Shown: positions 51,154 to 60,017 of the stretch, piece after piece
Layout of the letters: each line of letters starts with the position of its first letter
How positions within the stretch are numbered: the first letter of the stretch is position 1
Source: Streptomyces sp. YIM 130001
GTDB taxonomy: Bacteria > Actinomycetota > Actinomycetes > Streptomycetales > Streptomycetaceae
DNA length: 64,000 nt
NCBI RefSeq assembly: GCF_003574445.1
Contig: NZ_KZ984548.1
Coordinates: 1 to 64,000, forward strand
Direction: 5' to 3'
Made by a program: the position numbers and the translations under genes
Notes under the pieces: generated by a model
The model's database searches: none
Told to the model about the DNA's origin: nothing
The model's input: the letters and a program-made list of their open reading frames with translations, nothing else

Positions 51154-51983
51154 TCCCGGTGCAGCTCCTCGCAGCCGAACAGGCCGTGCACGCGGCCGAT
51201 CTGCACACGGCCGCCGCCGACGTGGCGGCCGTCACGCTCGCCGGCCCCGAGCAGACCGTGCTGCACGGTGCACTCCTGCTCGCGCTCCCGATCGCTCTGC
51301 TCGCCGGACTCGTCTCCTTCTTCTCCCCGTGCGTCCTGCCGCTGGTGCCCGGCTACCTCAGCTACGTCACCGGCGTCAGCGGAGCCGACCTCGCCGAGGC
51401 CAAGCGCGGGCGGATGGCAGCCGGCGCCGGACTCTTCGTCCTCGGCTTCACCGCCGTGTTCGTCTCCACGGGGGCGCTGTTCGGCGGGATCGGCTCGACG
51501 CTGCTCGAGCACCGTGAAGTGATCACCAAGGTGTTCGGCGCCCTGACGATCCTGCTCGGTCTGTTCTTCATGGGCGCGATGCCGTCGATCACCAGGCGCG
51601 AGTTCCGCTTCCACAACCGGCCCACGACGGGCCTGGTCGGGGCGCCGATGCTGGGTGCGCTCTTCGGCCTCGGCTGGGTGCCGTGCATCGGGCCGACACT
51701 CGGCGCCGTGCAGACGCTCGCCCTGAGCGAAGCCAGCGCCGGCCGCGGGGCCATACTGACGGTCGCGTACTGCCTCGGTCTCGGCGTGCCGTTCGTCCTG
51801 GCCGCGGTCGCCTTCCGGCGGACTCTCGGCGCCTTCGCCTGGGTCAAGCGGCATTACGTATGGGTGATGCGCATCGGCGGCGTGATGATGATCGCGACCG
51901 GACTGCTGCTCGTCACCGGTGTCTGGGACAGCATCGTGTCCGAGATGCAGGTCTGGACAAGCGGCTTCACCGTAGGGATCTGA
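51150..51983 (+). CDS. ccdA: Cytochrome c biogenesis protein CcdA
   Basis: A 277-residue membrane protein with six helices after a ~45-residue N-terminal part. The two redox cysteines lie in FFSPCVLPLVPGYLSYVTGV and GWVPCIGPTLGAVQ. It moves electrons across the membrane from thioredoxin to ResA. The GTG overlaps the resA stop by 4 nt and the next gene starts 3 nt after its stop. Confidence 0.95.
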   Translation: MIPVQLLAAEQAVHAADLHTAAADVAAVTLAGPEQTVLHGALLLALPIALLAGLVSFFSPCVLPLVPGYLSYVTGVSGADLAEAKRGRMAAGAGLFVLGFTAVFVSTGALFGGIGSTLLEHREVITKVFGALTILLGLFFMGAMPSITRREFRFHNRPTTGLVGAPMLGALFGLGWVPCIGPTLGAVQTLALSEASAGRGAILTVAYCLGLGVPFVLAAVAFRRTLGAFAWVKRHYVWVMRIGGVMMIATGLLLVTGVWDSIVSEMQVWTSGFTVGI

Positions 51984-51986
51984 GCA

Positions 51987-53762
51987 ATGAGCAAGACGGA
52001 AACCGACGCGACGAGCGGGGCCGACGCCGACGAGCGGGAGCTCGCCGCCGGTGCCCAGCTGTCGACGGCGCCCAAGGAGGAAGCGCCGAGCGTGGCGTCG
52101 ATAGGGGTGATCGGCTGGCTGCGCTGGTTCTGGCGGCAGCTCACCTCGATGCGGGTCGCGCTGATCCTGCTCTTCCTGCTCTCGCTCGGCTCGATCCCCG
52201 GATCGCTGATCCCGCAGAACAGCGTCGACGAGCTCAAGGTGCAGGACTTCAAGGCCGCACACACCACGCTCACCCCGATCTACGAGAAGCTCCAGCTGTT
52301 CGACGTCTACAGCTCGGTCTGGTTCTCCGCGATCTACCTGCTGCTCTTCATCTCACTGATCGGCTGCATCGTCCCGCGCACCTGGCAGTTCGTCGGGCAG
52401 TTGCGCAGCCGTGCGCCGCGCGCCCCCGGGCGGCTCGACCGGATGCCGGCCTACACCACCTGGCACACCGAGGCGGACCCCGAGGACGTGCGCGCGGCCG
52501 GGCTCGCGATGCTCAGGAAGCGGCGCTTCCGGGCCCACGCCGACGGCGACGCCGTAGCCGCCGAGAAGGGCTATCTGCGCGAGGCCGGGAACCTGCTCTT
52601 CCACGTCTCGCTGATCGTGATGCTGGTGGCCTTCGCCACCGGCACCCTCTTCAAGTCCGAGGGCGGCAAGCTGGTCGTCGAGGGCGACGGATTCGCCAAC
52701 CACCTCACCCAGTACGACGACTTCAAGTCCGGCAGCTTCTTCGACACCGACGACCTCGACCCGTTCAGCTTCAGCCTGGACCGCTTCGAGGGCCGGTACG
52801 CGCAGTCCGGTCCCGAGCGCGGCACGCCCCGCGTGTACAAGGCCCACGTGAGCTGGACCAAGGGCACCGACGGCACCGAGCGGAAGGCCGAGATCGAGGT
52901 CAACCGGCCGCTCGAGGTGGACGGCACGAAGGTCTACCTCATCGGCCACGGCTACGCGCCCGTCGTCACCGTCCGGGACGGCAAGGGCAAGGTCTCCTAC
53001 AAGGGCGCCGTGCCGCTGCTCCCGATCGACAGCAACAGCACCTCGACCGGCGCCATCAAGGTCGCCGACGGGTACCGCGACAAGGACGGCAAGAAGGAGC
53101 AGCTCGGCTTCAACGCGTTCTTCGTGCCGACCTTCGCGGGCGAGGGCAAGGGCGAGATGTTCTCGCAGTTCCCGGCACCGAACTTCCCGGTGCTCGCGCT
53201 CTCCGCGTACCACGGCAGCCTCGGCATCGACTCCGGGCTGCCGCAGAACGTGTACCAGCTCGACACCAGCAAGATGAAGAAGTTCGAGGACAAGGACGGC
53301 GAACTGCTCAAGCAGCGGCTGCTGCCCGGCGAGACGATGAAGCTGCCGAACGGCGCCGGCTCCGTCACCTTCGAGAAGGACCTCAAGGAGTGGGCGTCCT
53401 TCCAGGTCTCCCACCAGTCGGGCAACGGCCTCGCGCTCGGCGGCGCGATCCTGGCCCTCTCCGGCCTGGTCGCCTCGCTGTTCATCCAGCGCCGCCGCGT
53501 CTGGATCCGCGCCACCGAAGGCCCCGACGGCGTCACCGTCGTCGAGATGGCGGGCCTCGGCCGCAGCGAGTCGGCGAAGCTGCCCGAGGAACTCGCCGAT
53601 CTGGCCGTCACCTTGAACGCCACGGCGCCCACCGCCGCCGAGGCCGAGCCCGCCGCGGAACCGTCCGAAGCCACCGCCCTGGATTCCCCCGAATCCGCCG
53701 AAGACCCAGCCGAATCCGCTGAAGAGGCTGCCGACCACCCTGCCGAAGGGGCTGAGAAATGA
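51987..53762 (+). CDS. resB: Cytochrome c biogenesis protein ResB (Ccs1)
   Basis: A 591-residue membrane protein of the System II heme ligation complex. After an acidic start, three helices come first (around SMRVALILLFLLSLGSIPGS, SSVWFSAIYLLLFISLIGC, and NLLFHVSLIVMLVAFATG with a conserved His). A large extracellular domain follows (about 220-470), then a last helix (GLALGGAILALSGLVASLFI). The last ~60 residues are Ala/Glu/Pro-rich. It works with CcsB to present heme to apocytochrome c. It overlaps ccsB by 4 nt (ATGA). Confidence 0.95.
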   Translation: MSKTETDATSGADADERELAAGAQLSTAPKEEAPSVASIGVIGWLRWFWRQLTSMRVALILLFLLSLGSIPGSLIPQNSVDELKVQDFKAAHTTLTPIYEKLQLFDVYSSVWFSAIYLLLFISLIGCIVPRTWQFVGQLRSRAPRAPGRLDRMPAYTTWHTEADPEDVRAAGLAMLRKRRFRAHADGDAVAAEKGYLREAGNLLFHVSLIVMLVAFATGTLFKSEGGKLVVEGDGFANHLTQYDDFKSGSFFDTDDLDPFSFSLDRFEGRYAQSGPERGTPRVYKAHVSWTKGTDGTERKAEIEVNRPLEVDGTKVYLIGHGYAPVVTVRDGKGKVSYKGAVPLLPIDSNSTSTGAIKVADGYRDKDGKKEQLGFNAFFVPTFAGEGKGEMFSQFPAPNFPVLALSAYHGSLGIDSGLPQNVYQLDTSKMKKFEDKDGELLKQRLLPGETMKLPNGAGSVTFEKDLKEWASFQVSHQSGNGLALGGAILALSGLVASLFIQRRRVWIRATEGPDGVTVVEMAGLGRSESAKLPEELADLAVTLNATAPTAAEAEPAAEPSEATALDSPESAEDPAESAEEAADHPAEGAEK

Positions 53763-54838
53763 CTCTCGCCGCCGCCACCAACGAAAACCTGGCGAACATC
53801 AGCAATGTGCTGGTCTATTCGTCGATGGCCGTCTACACCCTGGCGTTCCTCGCGCACATCGCCGAGTGGGTCTTCGGCAGCCGCAGCAAGGTCGGCCGCA
53901 CGGCCGCCGCGCTGACCGGCGGCGCCGCGGCCGCGCCCGCCGTGCAGGTCACCGCCAAGGCCAAGGGCGGCACCGCGGTCCTCGACCGGCCCAAGGTCGT
54001 CACCCGCTCCGCCGCCGGCACCCGGGACGTCCCGGACGGTCCGGGCGCGGACGGCGGCACCGAACAGGGCGATATCTACGGGCGGATCGCGGTCTCCCTG
54101 ACCATCGTCGGCTTCCTCGTCGAGGCCGGCGGTGTGGTCACCCGCGCGATGTCGGTGCAGCGGGCCCCCTGGGGCAACATGTACGAGTTCTCCGTCACCT
54201 TCTCGACGGTGGCGGTCGGCGCGTACCTGGTGCTCCTCGCGCTCAAGAAGAACGTCCGCTGGATCGGCCTGATCCTGGTCACGACAGTGCTGCTCGACCT
54301 CGGCGTCGCCACCACGTGGCTCTACACGGACAGCGACCAGCTGGTCCCGGCGCTCGACTCGTACTGGCTGTGGATCCACGTCTCCACCGCGATCTTCTGC
54401 GGCGCCGTCTTCTACCTGGGCGCGGTCGGCACCCTGCTCTACCTGTTCCGCGACAGTTACGAGAACAAGCTGGCGAACGGCGGGAAGCCCGGCTCCTTCG
54501 CCACCTCCGTGCTCGAGCGGCTGCCTTCGGCGGCCTCGCTCGACAAGCTCTCGTACCGGATCAACGCGGCGGTCTTCCCGCTGTGGACGTTCACGATCAT
54601 CGCGGGCGCGATCTGGGCCGGTGACGCGTGGGGCCGCTACTGGGGCTGGGACCCCAAGGAGGTCTGGTCGTTCGTCACCTGGGTCGCCTACGCCGCGTAC
54701 CTGCACGCGCGGGCGACGGCCGGCTGGAAGGGCCGCAAGGCCGCCTACCTGGCGCTCTTCGCCTTCGCCACCTGGCTGTGGAACTACTACGGCGTGAACA
54801 TCTTCATCACCGGCAAGCACTCGTACGCGGGCGTCTGA
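53759..54838 (+). CDS. ccsB: Cytochrome c biogenesis protein CcsB/ResC
   Basis: A 359-residue heme-handling membrane protein. The tryptophan-rich heme motif (WWD type) reads WGRYWGWDPKEVWSFVTWVA and is preceded by a conserved HVSTAIFCG His. Helices before and after carry further His that ligate heme. It exports heme and, with ResB, joins it to apocytochrome c; the partner genes resA, ccdA and resB overlap or abut it upstream. An Ala/Gly-rich cytosolic loop (about 45-90) is longer than in Bacillus ResC. The operon ends at a perfect 19-bp hairpin. Confidence 0.95.
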   Translation: MTLAAATNENLANISNVLVYSSMAVYTLAFLAHIAEWVFGSRSKVGRTAAALTGGAAAAPAVQVTAKAKGGTAVLDRPKVVTRSAAGTRDVPDGPGADGGTEQGDIYGRIAVSLTIVGFLVEAGGVVTRAMSVQRAPWGNMYEFSVTFSTVAVGAYLVLLALKKNVRWIGLILVTTVLLDLGVATTWLYTDSDQLVPALDSYWLWIHVSTAIFCGAVFYLGAVGTLLYLFRDSYENKLANGGKPGSFATSVLERLPSAASLDKLSYRINAAVFPLWTFTIIAGAIWAGDAWGRYWGWDPKEVWSFVTWVAYAAYLHARATAGWKGRKAAYLALFAFATWLWNYYGVNIFITGKHSYAGV

Positions 54839-54860
54839 CCGGACCCGTTCGCAGCCACTG

Positions 54861-54901
54861 CGCCGAAGGCCGGTTCCCGCGGCGGGAACCGGCCTTCGGC
54901 G
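54861..54901. terminator. Perfect 19-bp hairpin terminator, bidirectional
   Basis: CGCCGAAGGCCGGTTCCCG and its exact complement with a CGG loop, between ccsB (+) and the PLDc_N protein gene (-). Confidence 0.88.
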
Positions 54902-54917
54902 TACCTGGACTCGGCGC

Positions 54918-55262
54918 TCAGCCGCGCGGAGGGGTGTCCTCCGGGCCGTCGTCCGAAGACTTGTCGCCGCGGCCTTCCGGCTTGTCGGTGGTGCCCTGCG
55001 GCTTGTCGTCGCCGAGGGACTTCAGGAAGTCCGGGTTGTCGTCCGGTGCGACCCAGCCGCCGCCCGCGAGCCGGGGTCGGACCGCGGCCCGCTCCTTGCC
55101 CGCGATCAGCCACGACAGCGAACCGACCAGCGGGAAGAGCAGCACGAGGATCGCCCACAGCGGCTTCGGCATGTGACGGATGTGCTTCTCGTCGGTGCTG
55201 ATGCAGTCGATGAAGGCGTAGATGCTCAGTGCGAGCGGGACCAGGAACATCAGCACGCGCAT
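54918..55262 (-). CDS. PLDc_N-domain small membrane protein
   Basis: A 114-residue protein. Two transmembrane helices ([20 protein letters not shown] and [20 protein letters not shown]) form the PLDc_N domain, often called phospholipase D-nuclease N-terminal, although no catalytic part is attached. The tail is acidic and Pro/Asp/Lys-rich (around [11 protein letters not shown]). The ATG at 55262 has AGGGG 7 nt upstream; an ATG two codons earlier is too close to it. It is divergent from mqnL. Confidence 0.85.
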   Translation of the reverse strand: MRVLMFLVPLALSIYAFIDCISTDEKHIRHMPKPLWAILVLLFPLVGSLSWLIAGKERAAVRPRLAGGGWVAPDDNPDFLKSLGDDKPQGTTDKPEGRGDKSSDDGPEDTPPRG

Positions 55263-55352
55263 CGGCATCCCCTGATAGATCAAGTGTGGTGGCGGCCGTT
55301 CGCCCGCCCCCGGTGGTGAGTCCAGGGTAGTCGGTGCCCGATACTGGGGCGT

Positions 55353-56810
55353 ATGGCTTACGACGATCTTCGCTCCCTGCTCCGGGCGCTGGAGCGCGAG
55401 GGCGACCTCAAGCGCATCAAGGCCGAGGTCGACCCGTACCTGGAGGTCGGCGAGATCGTCGACCGGGTGCAGAAGGCCGGCGGCCCGGCCCTCCTCTTCG
55501 AGAACGTCCGCGGCTCCTCGATGCCCCTGGCGATGAACGTCTACGGCACGGACCGCCGCCTGCTCAAGGCGCTCGGCCTGAAGTCGTACACCGACATCAG
55601 CGAGAAGATCGGCGGCCTGCTCAAGCCCGAACTCCCGCAGGGCTTCATGGGCGCCCGGGAAGCGTTCGGCAAGCTCGGCTCGATGGTCCATGTGCCGCCG
55701 AAGAAGGTGAAGTCCAGTGCCGCCCCCGTCCAGGAGGTGGTGCTGCGCGGCGACGACGTCGACCTGGATCTGCTGCCGGCGCTCTTCACCTGGCCCAAGG
55801 ACGGTGGCTCGTTCTTCAACCTGGGCCTGACCCACACCAAGCACCCCGAGACCGGCATCCGCAATCTCGGCCTCTACCGGCTGCAGCGCCACGACCGCCG
55901 CACCATCGGCATGCACTGGCAGATCCACAAGGACAGCCGCAACCACTACCAGGTGGCCGCCCGCAGGGGCGAGAAGCTTCCGATCGCGATCGCCTTCGGC
56001 TGCCCGCCCGCGGTGACCTACGCGTCCACGGCGCCGCTGCCCGGTGATATCGACGAGTACCTGTTCGCCGGGTTCCTGCAGGGGCGGCGGATCGAGATGG
56101 TCGACTGCCAGACCGTGCCGCTGCAGGTGCCCGCGCAGGCCGAGGTCGTCATCGAGGGCTGGCTGGAGCCGGGGGAGATGCTGCCGGAGGGGCCGTTCGG
56201 CGACCACACCGGTTTCTACACGCCGCAGGAGCCGTTCCCCGCGCTGAAGATCGACTGCATCACGATGCGGGAGCGCCCGCTGCTGCAGTCCATCGTGGTC
56301 GGCCGCCCGCCGACCGAGGACGGTCCGCTCGGCCGTGCGACCGAGCACTTCTTCCTGCCGCTGCTCAAGATCGTCGTCCCGGACATCGTCGACTACCACC
56401 TGCCGGAGTCGGGCGGCTTCCACAACTGCGCGATCGTCGCGATCGACAAGAAGTACCCGAAGCACGCGCAGAAGGTCATGCACGCCATCTGGGGCGCCCA
56501 CATGATGTCGCTGACCAAGCTGATCGTGATCGTCGACGCCGACTGCGACGTGCGCAACATGCACGAGGTCTCCTGGCGCGCCCTCGGGAACACCGACTAC
56601 TCCCGCGACCTGTCGGTCGTGGAGGGACCGGTCGACCACCTCGACCACTCCTCGTACCAGCAGTTCTGGGGCGGCAAGGCCGGGATCGACGCCACGCGCA
56701 AGTGGCCCGAGGAGGGCTACACCCGCGACGGCGGCTGGCCCGAGATGGTCGAGTCCGACCCGAACACGGCGGCCGTCGTCGACCGCCGCTGGAAGGAGTA
56801 CGGCCTGTGA
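55353..56810 (+). CDS. mqnL: Menaquinone biosynthesis decarboxylase (UbiD family)
   Basis: Prenylated-FMN-dependent decarboxylase of the futalosine menaquinone route, removing the 6-carboxyl group after prenylation. It has 485 residues, typical of UbiD. Landmarks are [20 protein letters not shown] with the Arg, [20 protein letters not shown] with the acidic catalytic pair, and [27 protein letters not shown] hexamer lies 7 nt before the ATG, so the mRNA may be leaderless. Its stop overlaps mqnP (GTGA); mqnM, which makes the cofactor, is near. Confidence 0.93.
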   Translation: MAYDDLRSLLRALEREGDLKRIKAEVDPYLEVGEIVDRVQKAGGPALLFENVRGSSMPLAMNVYGTDRRLLKALGLKSYTDISEKIGGLLKPELPQGFMGAREAFGKLGSMVHVPPKKVKSSAAPVQEVVLRGDDVDLDLLPALFTWPKDGGSFFNLGLTHTKHPETGIRNLGLYRLQRHDRRTIGMHWQIHKDSRNHYQVAARRGEKLPIAIAFGCPPAVTYASTAPLPGDIDEYLFAGFLQGRRIEMVDCQTVPLQVPAQAEVVIEGWLEPGEMLPEGPFGDHTGFYTPQEPFPALKIDCITMRERPLLQSIVVGRPPTEDGPLGRATEHFFLPLLKIVVPDIVDYHLPESGGFHNCAIVAIDKKYPKHAQKVMHAIWGAHMMSLTKLIVIVDADCDVRNMHEVSWRALGNTDYSRDLSVVEGPVDHLDHSSYQQFWGGKAGIDATRKWPEEGYTRDGGWPEMVESDPNTAAVVDRRWKEYGL

Positions 56811-57724
56811 GCGCCGCCGAAGGCGTGCTCGGCGCACCGGAACCGGCGCATCCGGGCAAGGTGCGGGCCTTCCTGCGCCTGGTCATGATCGAGCACTCGG
56901 TGTTCGCGCTGCCCTTCGCGTACATCGCCTCGCTGACCGCGATGTTCCAGCTCGACCGGAACATCCACTGGGGCCGGCTGCTGCTCGTCACCGTGGCGAT
57001 GGTCGGCCTGCGCACCTTCGCGATGGCCTGCAACCGGATCATCGACCGCGAGATCGACGCCAGGAACCCGCGCACCGCGAACCGGGAGATCGTCACCGGC
57101 GCCGTCTCGGTGAAGTCGGCCTGGACCGGCGCCCTGGTCGCGCTCGTGGTCTTCCTCGGCGCGGCCGCACTGCTCAACCCGCTGTGCCTGATGCTCGCGC
57201 CGATCGCCGTGGTGCCGATGGTGGTCTATCCGTACGGCAAGCGGTTCACGAATTTCCCGCACGCGATCCTCGGTCTCGCCCAGGCCATCGGACCGATCGG
57301 CGCCTGGATCGCGGTGACCGGCAGCTGGTCCTGGGACGCGGTGATTCTCGGCCTCGCGGTCGGGGTGTGGATCGGCGGCTTCGACCTGATCTTCGGCAGC
57401 CAGGACGTGGGGGCCGACCGGGCGCACGGCGTGAAGTCGGTCCCGGCGCGCTTCGGCATCCCCGCGGCGCTGTACGGGGCGCGGGCCTGTCACGCCGTCA
57501 CGACGGCGCTCCTCGTCTGGTACGCGCTCGCCACCGACGCCGGGGTCTTCTTCTGGATCGGCCTGGTGATCGTGGGTGCGGCCTTCCTCTACGAGCACTC
57601 GATCGTGCGGCCGCACGATCTGTCCCGGCTGAACCGGGCCTTCTTCACGGTCAACGGATTCATCGGGATCGCGCTCTTCGTCTGCGCCCTGCTCGACCTG
57701 CTGGTCCGCGGCCTGACGGTCTGA
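56807..57724 (+). CDS. mqnP: Menaquinone biosynthesis prenyltransferase (UbiA family)
   Basis: A 305-residue membrane enzyme with eight or nine helices that attaches the polyprenyl chain to 1,4-dihydroxy-6-naphthoate. The first Asp-rich motif is [12 protein letters not shown] (N-x3-D-x3-D). The second is in [23 protein letters not shown] start overlapping the mqnL stop, so the prenylation and decarboxylation enzymes are coupled. The next + gene of the pathway, mqnM, lies beyond a convergent rhomboid gene. Confidence 0.93.
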   Translation: MSAAEGVLGAPEPAHPGKVRAFLRLVMIEHSVFALPFAYIASLTAMFQLDRNIHWGRLLLVTVAMVGLRTFAMACNRIIDREIDARNPRTANREIVTGAVSVKSAWTGALVALVVFLGAAALLNPLCLMLAPIAVVPMVVYPYGKRFTNFPHAILGLAQAIGPIGAWIAVTGSWSWDAVILGLAVGVWIGGFDLIFGSQDVGADRAHGVKSVPARFGIPAALYGARACHAVTTALLVWYALATDAGVFFWIGLVIVGAAFLYEHSIVRPHDLSRLNRAFFTVNGFIGIALFVCALLDLLVRGLTV

Positions 57725-57734
57725 CGTCGACGGC

Positions 57735-57790
57735 CCGAAGCGTCTGTCCGACGCTCCGAAACGTCTGTCCGACGCGACGCGACGCGACGG
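57735..57790. repeat. Direct repeats between mqnP and the rhomboid gene
   Basis: CCGAAGCGTCTGTCCGACGC recurs 21 bp later with one change (A for G), and is followed by four GACGC-type pentamers. Confidence 0.8.
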
Positions 57791-57811
57791 CGCCCGGGAA
57801 CCCCGGGCGCC
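57789..57811. terminator. Bidirectional hairpin between mqnP and the rhomboid gene
   Basis: GGCGCCCGGG, loop AAC, CCCGGGCGCC, ending 2 nt before the rhomboid stop codon. Confidence 0.8.
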
Positions 57812-57813
57812 GC

Positions 57814-58443
57814 TCAGGCAGTGACCGTCCGCGGCTCCTCGCGCCGGAACAGGAACGCCGCTGCCACCCCGCCGACCAGCCCGAACAGATGGCCCTGCCA
57901 GCTCACCCCGGCAGCGGACGGCAGCACGCCCCACAGCAGTGAGCCGTACACCAGGCCGACCAGGAGCCCGATCACCACATCGCCGATGCGCCGGTCCACG
58001 AACCCGCGTACCAGCAGATAGCCGAGCAGCCCGAAGACCACTCCGGACGCGCCCGCGGTCGTCGAGTACGCGGGCGCCGTGAACCAGACCCCGAGTCCAC
58101 TGGCCAGCACGATCACCGCGACCACCGCCGCGAACCTGCGTATCCCGGACAGGGCCGCGAGGAAGCCGAGGACGAACAGCGGCACGCTGTTCGCCGAGAG
58201 GTGGTCGAAGCCGAAGTGCATGAACGCGGCCGGAACCACGTCCCGCAGCTCGCCCACCTCCCGCGGCGAGATCCCGAAGGTGTCCAGGGCGTGGCCGCTC
58301 GCCACATCGATCAGCTCGAGGGCCCACAGCAGGGCGAGCCAGGCGGTCATCACCACGGCCGCGGCCTTCGCCCGCTCGCGCCGCGACGGCGGCCGCCACG
58401 TCCCGCCGCCCGCTGTCCCTCGGCCCTGTGTCCCGTACGCCAT
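57814..58443 (-). CDS. Rhomboid family intramembrane serine protease
   Basis: A 209-residue protein with six helices. The loop-1/helix-2 motif is HFGFDHLSANSVPLF, the catalytic Ser is in TTAGASGVVFGLLGYLLV (GxSG), and the catalytic His is in VSWQGHLFGLVGG. It cleaves transmembrane substrates inside the membrane; the substrates are unknown. The ATG is preceded by GAGGGGGACC. It lies convergent to mqnP and divergent to mqnM, interrupting the mqn genes without an evident functional link. Confidence 0.9.
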   Translation of the reverse strand: MAYGTQGRGTAGGGTWRPPSRRERAKAAAVVMTAWLALLWALELIDVASGHALDTFGISPREVGELRDVVPAAFMHFGFDHLSANSVPLFVLGFLAALSGIRRFAAVVAVIVLASGLGVWFTAPAYSTTAGASGVVFGLLGYLLVRGFVDRRIGDVVIGLLVGLVYGSLLWGVLPSAAGVSWQGHLFGLVGGVAAAFLFRREEPRTVTA

Positions 58444-58546
58444 GACGGTCCCCCTCGGTCGGCGCGGTGGCGCGGTCCACCGCTTGCCCCTTTCTGTCTG
58501 GTCAACGTCCGGTGCGGGCGCCCGGGTTCCGCCGGAGCGGGGCGGA

Positions 58547-58552
58547 TAGGCT
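58547..58552 (+). promoter_or_regulatory. -10 hexamer of a leaderless mqnM promoter
   Basis: TAGGCT ends 7 nt before the GTG at 58560. No ribosome-binding site or clear -35 is visible. Confidence 0.45.
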
Positions 58553-58559
58553 CGGACGC

Positions 58560-59294
58560 GTGGAGCGTGAGGATCGTGAAGAGGAAGTCCGCCCGCCGGA
58601 CGGCACCGGAAGCGGTGCGGCACCGGCCCGTCGCCCCTGGGTGGTGGGTGTCTCCGGCGCTTCCGGCACTCCGTACGCGGCCGCCGTCCTGCGGGGGCTG
58701 CTCGCCGCGGGGGAGAGCGTCGATCTGGTGGTGAGCAGGGCGGCACGGCTCACCCTGCTCGACGAGACCGGCATCGCTTTTCGCGACGCGCACTGGCAGG
58801 ACGACCTGCGCGCCTGGCTGACCCGCGGCGCCGACGGCAAGCCCGGCACCTTCGCCGTCCCGGAGGGCATCGAGGCCGACCGCGTACGCCATTGGGCCGC
58901 GGGCGATCTCGCGGCGGGGCCGTCGTCCGGCTCGTACCCGGTCAAGGGCATGTTGATCGTCCCGGCGTCGACGGCCTGTGTGGCGGGGGTGTCCCTCGGC
59001 CTGTCCAAGGACCTGCTGCAGCGGACCGCGAGCGTGACGCTCAAGGAGGGGCGCCCGCTGGTGGTCGCGGTACGCGAGACTCCGCTGAGCGGTCAGACGC
59101 TGAAGTCCCTGGTCGCGCTCGACGAGGCGGGCGCGGTGGTGCTTCCGGCGTCACCGGCGTTCTACGCGGGGGCCACGCACATCCAGGATCTGGTGGACTT
59201 CGTCGCCGGCCGGGCGCTGGACGCGGTCGGAGTGCCGCACACGCTGTACCGCCGTTGGGAGGGGGAGCTCGGCGGCTCTCGGGGCTCGGCGTAG
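58560..59294 (+). CDS. mqnM: Flavin prenyltransferase (UbiX family)
   Basis: Makes the prenylated FMN cofactor needed by the UbiD-type MqnL. It has 244 residues, with ~25 extra charged residues before the flavodoxin-like fold. FMN-binding GVSGASGTPYAAAVLRGLLA is near the start, LIVPASTACVAGVSLGLSKD carries the typical Ser/Thr loop, and LKEGRPLVVAVRETPLSG is the C-terminal signature. GTG start (MEREDREEEVRPPDGTG), probably leaderless. It is followed by an Lrp regulator and mqnE. Confidence 0.93.
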   Translation: MEREDREEEVRPPDGTGSGAAPARRPWVVGVSGASGTPYAAAVLRGLLAAGESVDLVVSRAARLTLLDETGIAFRDAHWQDDLRAWLTRGADGKPGTFAVPEGIEADRVRHWAAGDLAAGPSSGSYPVKGMLIVPASTACVAGVSLGLSKDLLQRTASVTLKEGRPLVVAVRETPLSGQTLKSLVALDEAGAVVLPASPAFYAGATHIQDLVDFVAGRALDAVGVPHTLYRRWEGELGGSRGSA

Positions 59295-59370
59295 ACCGGC
59301 TGCCGTGCGGGCGGCGTGCACCGCGACACCCGGACCGCCTCTGCTTCTTCGTCGTGTATGACTTTCGACG

Positions 59371-59385
59371 GATCATTGAATGATC
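59371..59385. promoter_or_regulatory. Perfect 15-bp palindrome upstream of the Lrp gene
   Basis: GATCATT-G-AATGATC lies 8 nt before the -35 of the Lrp promoter. A plausible binding site for the Lrp protein itself. Confidence 0.5.
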
Positions 59386-59393
59386 GCAGGGTG

Positions 59394-59422
59394 TTGACCC
59401 TGTGCGCCTTAGATTCTATAAG
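59394..59422 (+). promoter_or_regulatory. Housekeeping-type promoter of the Lrp gene
   Basis: TTGACC (59394-59399), 17 nt, TATAAG (59417-59422). It is one of the best sigma-HrdB-like promoters in the window and lies in an unusually AT-rich stretch. It gives a ~35-nt leader. Confidence 0.75.
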
Positions 59423-59463
59423 TTAAGCTGCAACATCGCTGAACAATGGAAGGCTCCAGGCAT

Positions 59464-59919
59464 ATGGATGCGGTCGACAGGCAACTCATTCAGGCTCTGC
59501 GCGAGAACGGCAGGGCCTCCTACGCCGAGCTCGGACGCCTCGTGGGCCTCTCCGGCCCGTCCGTCACCGATCGCATCAACCGCCTGGAGGCGGCCGGTGT
59601 CATCACCGGCTACCGCGCGACGGTCGACTCCGCCTCCCTCGGCCTCGGTGTCACCGCTCTGATCGGCATCTCCCTGTCCGACGCCGCCGACCACGAGGAC
59701 GTGGCGGTCCGGCTGCGGGATCTGCACGAGATCGAGGACTGCTGGTTCATCGCCGGCGACGACTCGTACATGCTCAAGGTCCGCGTCGGCGACGTGGACG
59801 GGCTGGAGCGGACCATCCGTCGGCTGAGCGGGACCAAGGGTGTCTCCCGCACCCGCACCACGATCGTGCTCTCGACCAAGTGGGAGAACCGCGTCGGGGA
59901 ACTGCCCGAAGAGGCCTGA
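59464..59919 (+). CDS. Lrp/AsnC family transcriptional regulator
   Basis: A 151-residue regulator. The N-terminal AsnC HTH (MDAVDRQLIQALRENGRASY then LGRLVGLSGPSVTDRINRLE) is followed by the RAM effector domain (GLGVTALIGISLSDAADHED, CWFIAGDDSYMLKVRVGDVD). It would bind an amino acid and form octamers. The ATG at 59464 is the usual start; an ATG six codons earlier is possible. It stands between mqnM and mqnE, as in S. coelicolor (recalled), but whether it controls menaquinone genes is unknown. Confidence 0.9.
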   Translation: MDAVDRQLIQALRENGRASYAELGRLVGLSGPSVTDRINRLEAAGVITGYRATVDSASLGLGVTALIGISLSDAADHEDVAVRLRDLHEIEDCWFIAGDDSYMLKVRVGDVDGLERTIRRLSGTKGVSRTRTTIVLSTKWENRVGELPEEA

Positions 59920-60017
59920 CCGCTGGGGACGGCCGCCCCTTGGGCGCCGTCGGCGGGGGAGTACCGTGGGCGTTGCCCGTTTGGCGAACGGTTTGACGAA
60001 GGATTGCGAGGCCGTAC